The position numbers and the translations under genes are program-made. 64,000 nucleotides of DNA, taken from Leuconostoc kimchii IMSNU 11154. Its GTDB lineage: Bacteria; Bacillota; Bacilli; Lactobacillales; Lactobacillaceae. Positions within the stretch are counted from its first letter, which is position 1; every line of letters begins with the position of its first letter. A model generated the notes under the pieces. The model had not been told where the DNA came from. It searched no databases and worked only from the letters and a program-made list of their open reading frames with translations. Of this stretch, positions 61,803 to 64,000 are shown one piece after another. The stretch lies in assembly GCF_000092505.1 (NCBI RefSeq), contig NC_014136.1:1510501-1574500 (forward strand), read 5' to 3'.

Positions 61803-64000
61803 ATGGGAAGAAATAGTCATAATGTTAGAAATAAGGTCATTGCTCGTTCTATTATTCAATTTTTTTTGATATTATCATTAATTGCCACTGAATTTACTGT
61901 ACCTATTACGACTGCCTTTGCTGATAGTAATATAACGCCACAATATACGAATGACAACAAAGGTGTATATCCTACTAACTCTTGGACCATTCCAGGTCAA
62001 AATACGGTAATAAATCATCAAGGTGGAGATGCGAGTAATGGCTGGGACAAGAATAGCAGTTGGAGTGGGGATTCATCTGATACATCAAAATCATATTTGA
62101 AATTTGGTACCGACACTAGTAATCCGGATTATCAAATTCGGAAGTATGCTAAAGAAACATCAACACCAGGGTTATATGATGTCTACTTGAATGCCAAAGG
62201 TAATGAAGTTAAGAATATTAAACCGATCGATATTGTGTTAGTTGTTGACATGTCTGGATCAATGAACTCATCCGTAAACGGTGGAAACGACCGAGTTGGT
62301 GCGGCTCGTCAAGGTGTTAAAAACTTCTTAAAGACTATTAACGATGCGGGAATTGGTAAGTATGTTAATGTCGGTGTAGTTGGCTTTTCAAGTCCAGGGT
62401 ATATAAGTAGTTCAGGAACGTTATCTGAAAATATTGATGCATCTGATAATCAGGCACATATAACGAGAATTAATAATTTATTAGCTAACGACTTTAAAGG
62501 TGGAACTTTCACACAATTAGGAATTCGTACCGGTCAAAGCATGCTTGCTGGTGATAGCAATGATCATAAGAAAATGATGATCTTGTTAACTGATGGAGTG
62601 CCTACATTTTCATACAAGGTTACTGGGGCAACGACTATTAATGGAACAGATTATGGGACGGCATTCGGTACAAATCGAGACGAACCAAGATTTACTTCTC
62701 AGTTATGGAAAGCAAGTGGAAATAGTAGAACACCCTCATCGTATACTGTTTCTGGGAAAACTATTAAGGACACTTGGCCAGCAACATTAGGTGAATCATT
62801 AATTGCAAAAAGCCAGAGTACCGAATTACATGCATTGGGCATTCAGTTATCCAAAGATGTAGGTTATACAAATAATAATAGCTATACATACTTAACTGAT
62901 AGCCAAGTACGTGATCGGATGAAGCTATTGGCCTCTCCTGGTCTTTATCAAGATGCTAACAGTGCATCTGATGTGGAAACGTATTTGAAAAACCAAGCAA
63001 AAGATGTTCTGAGTCAATTCAACACGGTCAACCAAGGAAGTATTTCAGATCCGTTAGGTTCTCAATTTATTTATGGAGATGACACGCCGACGGTTAAGAG
63101 TGTAGGAAGTAGTGTTGTTCAGAATTTACCAACAGTTACCAAATCAAACGGAAGTATCTCTGTAAGTAATATTAATCTGGGGAAAGATCAAGAAATTCAA
63201 ATACATTATCAGGTGCATTTAAATACTGAATCAGATAATTTTAAACCGGATTACTGGTATCAGATGAATGGCAAAACAACATTTACACCGACAAAGGATA
63301 GTAACGCTGTAGAATTTGGTGTTCCTTCTGCGAAAGCACCTGGAACGGAGCTAAAGGTTATCAAACAATGGCAAGAGTTGACTGATTCATCGAAGCGACC
63401 AGATAGTATTAATTTTGAAGTAACGCGAACTACGAACAACCAATCAAACGATTGGCGGGCAACTGGTACTTTGAGTAAATCGGATAATTGGTCTAAAACT
63501 TTCAAACAGTTGAATAGAAATAATCAATCGGTTTCGTTACCAGCTTATGATAACAAAGGTGGAACGTTCAATTATCAGGTGCTAAACGAAAGTACGGATG
63601 GTTACGTTTCAAGCATTACTAACAAAATAAATGAGTCAACGATAACAAATACACAATATGGTTTGATTATTGATAAGTATGCAAGTAACTCGAAAAATAA
63701 ACTCACTGGTGCTGAATTTATTGTTAAATCAACGGATGGCAAGCAGTCCTATACATTAAAAGATAATCAGTTACAGCAACTGACACCAGGGGATTACACC
63801 ATTCAAGAAACTAAGAGTCCATCTGGGTATCAACTTGATTCTACGGTTTATCCAATAACACTATCGCAAGATGGAAAATGGTCAAGTAGCGGTCAAGGTA
63901 TTAATGTGAAATCACCAACCACGGATGGCAACGGCTATAAAGATGGTTTTTCTATTGCTACTGACAAATCAAACAATACTGATAAGAATAATGTTGTTAG
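61803..64000 (+). CDS. Von Willebrand A-domain surface adhesin / pilus tip-like protein, 3' truncated
   Basis: Open for 732 codons to the window end. N-terminal signal peptide (IIQFFLILSLIATEFTVPITTAFA, residues about 18-42). A vWA domain follows from about residue 140 with MIDAS motif DMSGSMNSS and TDGVPTFSY. Cna_B/SpaA-type domains come after (ELKVIKQWQELTDSSKRPDSINFEVTR; LIIDKYASNSKNKLTGAEFIVKSTDGKQ and ETKSPSGYQLD). This order is that of RrgA/SpaC-like pilus tip adhesins. An LPxTG end is expected beyond the window. AGGGGGAAG precedes ATG 61803. Expression probably depends on the upstream invertible promoter. Confidence 0.87.
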   Translation, partial: MGRNSHNVRNKVIARSIIQFFLILSLIATEFTVPITTAFADSNITPQYTNDNKGVYPTNSWTIPGQNTVINHQGGDASNGWDKNSSWSGDSSDTSKSYLKFGTDTSNPDYQIRKYAKETSTPGLYDVYLNAKGNEVKNIKPIDIVLVVDMSGSMNSSVNGGNDRVGAARQGVKNFLKTINDAGIGKYVNVGVVGFSSPGYISSSGTLSENIDASDNQAHITRINNLLANDFKGGTFTQLGIRTGQSMLAGDSNDHKKMMILLTDGVPTFSYKVTGATTINGTDYGTAFGTNRDEPRFTSQLWKASGNSRTPSSYTVSGKTIKDTWPATLGESLIAKSQSTELHALGIQLSKDVGYTNNNSYTYLTDSQVRDRMKLLASPGLYQDANSASDVETYLKNQAKDVLSQFNTVNQGSISDPLGSQFIYGDDTPTVKSVGSSVVQNLPTVTKSNGSISVSNINLGKDQEIQIHYQVHLNTESDNFKPDYWYQMNGKTTFTPTKDSNAVEFGVPSAKAPGTELKVIKQWQELTDSSKRPDSINFEVTRTTNNQSNDWRATGTLSKSDNWSKTFKQLNRNNQSVSLPAYDNKGGTFNYQVLNESTDGYVSSITNKINESTITNTQYGLIIDKYASNSKNKLTGAEFIVKSTDGKQSYTLKDNQLQQLTPGDYTIQETKSPSGYQLDSTVYPITLSQDGKWSSSGQGINVKSPTTDGNGYKDGFSIATDKSNNTDKNNVV

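Overview
The window looks like a chromosomal segment of a heterofermentative lactic acid bacterium, most likely Leuconostoc or a close relative. This is inferred from low GC, protein style and gene content: catabolic acetolactate synthase, class III ribonucleotide reductase, GatCAB, competence genes, a BusR/OpuA betaine system, KxYKxGKxW and LPxTG-type surface proteins. No marker in the window fixes the species.

Layout. 1-2295: 3' part of a ZnuABC-type metal ABC operon. 2397-5195: purR-glmU and a lineage-specific gene. 5225-5482: small convergent gene that appears leaderless. 5565-5806: structured stand-alone RNA with its own promoter and terminator. 5850-9737: comEA-comEC-holA. 9791-10361: rpsO-rpsT on the minus strand. 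10588-16468: gatCAB, a diacylglycerol kinase-like gene and rlmCD. 16504-18270: pyrG behind a CTP-sensing type attenuator. 18346-23620: uvrC, obgE, alsS. 24050-26767: nrdD (frameshifted) and nrdG. 26902-35219: a teichoic-acid or wall-glycan export and glycosyltransferase operon. 35319-42637: an accessory-Sec type serine-rich adhesin locus with an interrupted AraC-type regulator and two glycosyltransferases. 42857-46966: speG-like, thyA, dCMP deaminase, folD, CHY zinc protein, bioY. 47145-50839: busR and opuA. 51024-55736: aldo-keto reductase, NatAB-type ABC exporter and an XRE regulator. 55875-60830: tRNA-Glu(CTC), ClbS/DfsB-like protein, small membrane proteins, a catabolite-controlled leader, VanW protein, YagU-like protein, gabD. 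60907-64000: serine recombinase, a small inverted-repeat segment carrying a promoter, and the 5' part of a von Willebrand A surface adhesin.

Three patterns stand out. (1) Next to the serine recombinase, two 14-bp inverted copies of a recombination-site-like sequence flank about 135 bp with an outward promoter aimed at the adhesin gene. This is a candidate ON/OFF phase-variation switch. (2) Seven genes (purR, gatB, dagK-like, rlmCD, obgE, alsS, thyA) have no usable Shine-Dalgarno (SD) sequence at normal distance, or only a weak one. A strong one lies farther upstream, separated from the ATG by a hairpin; folding it out leaves about 8-15 nt between SD and ATG. This looks like a recurring structured-spacer mode of translation initiation. 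(3) Two genes have an extended -10 box exactly six bases before the ATG, as expected for leaderless mRNA.

Two genes are broken as read: nrdD by a one-base frameshift at an A run, and the AraC-type regulator by a single in-frame TAA. All functions are from reading motifs and family knowledge; no database search was run.
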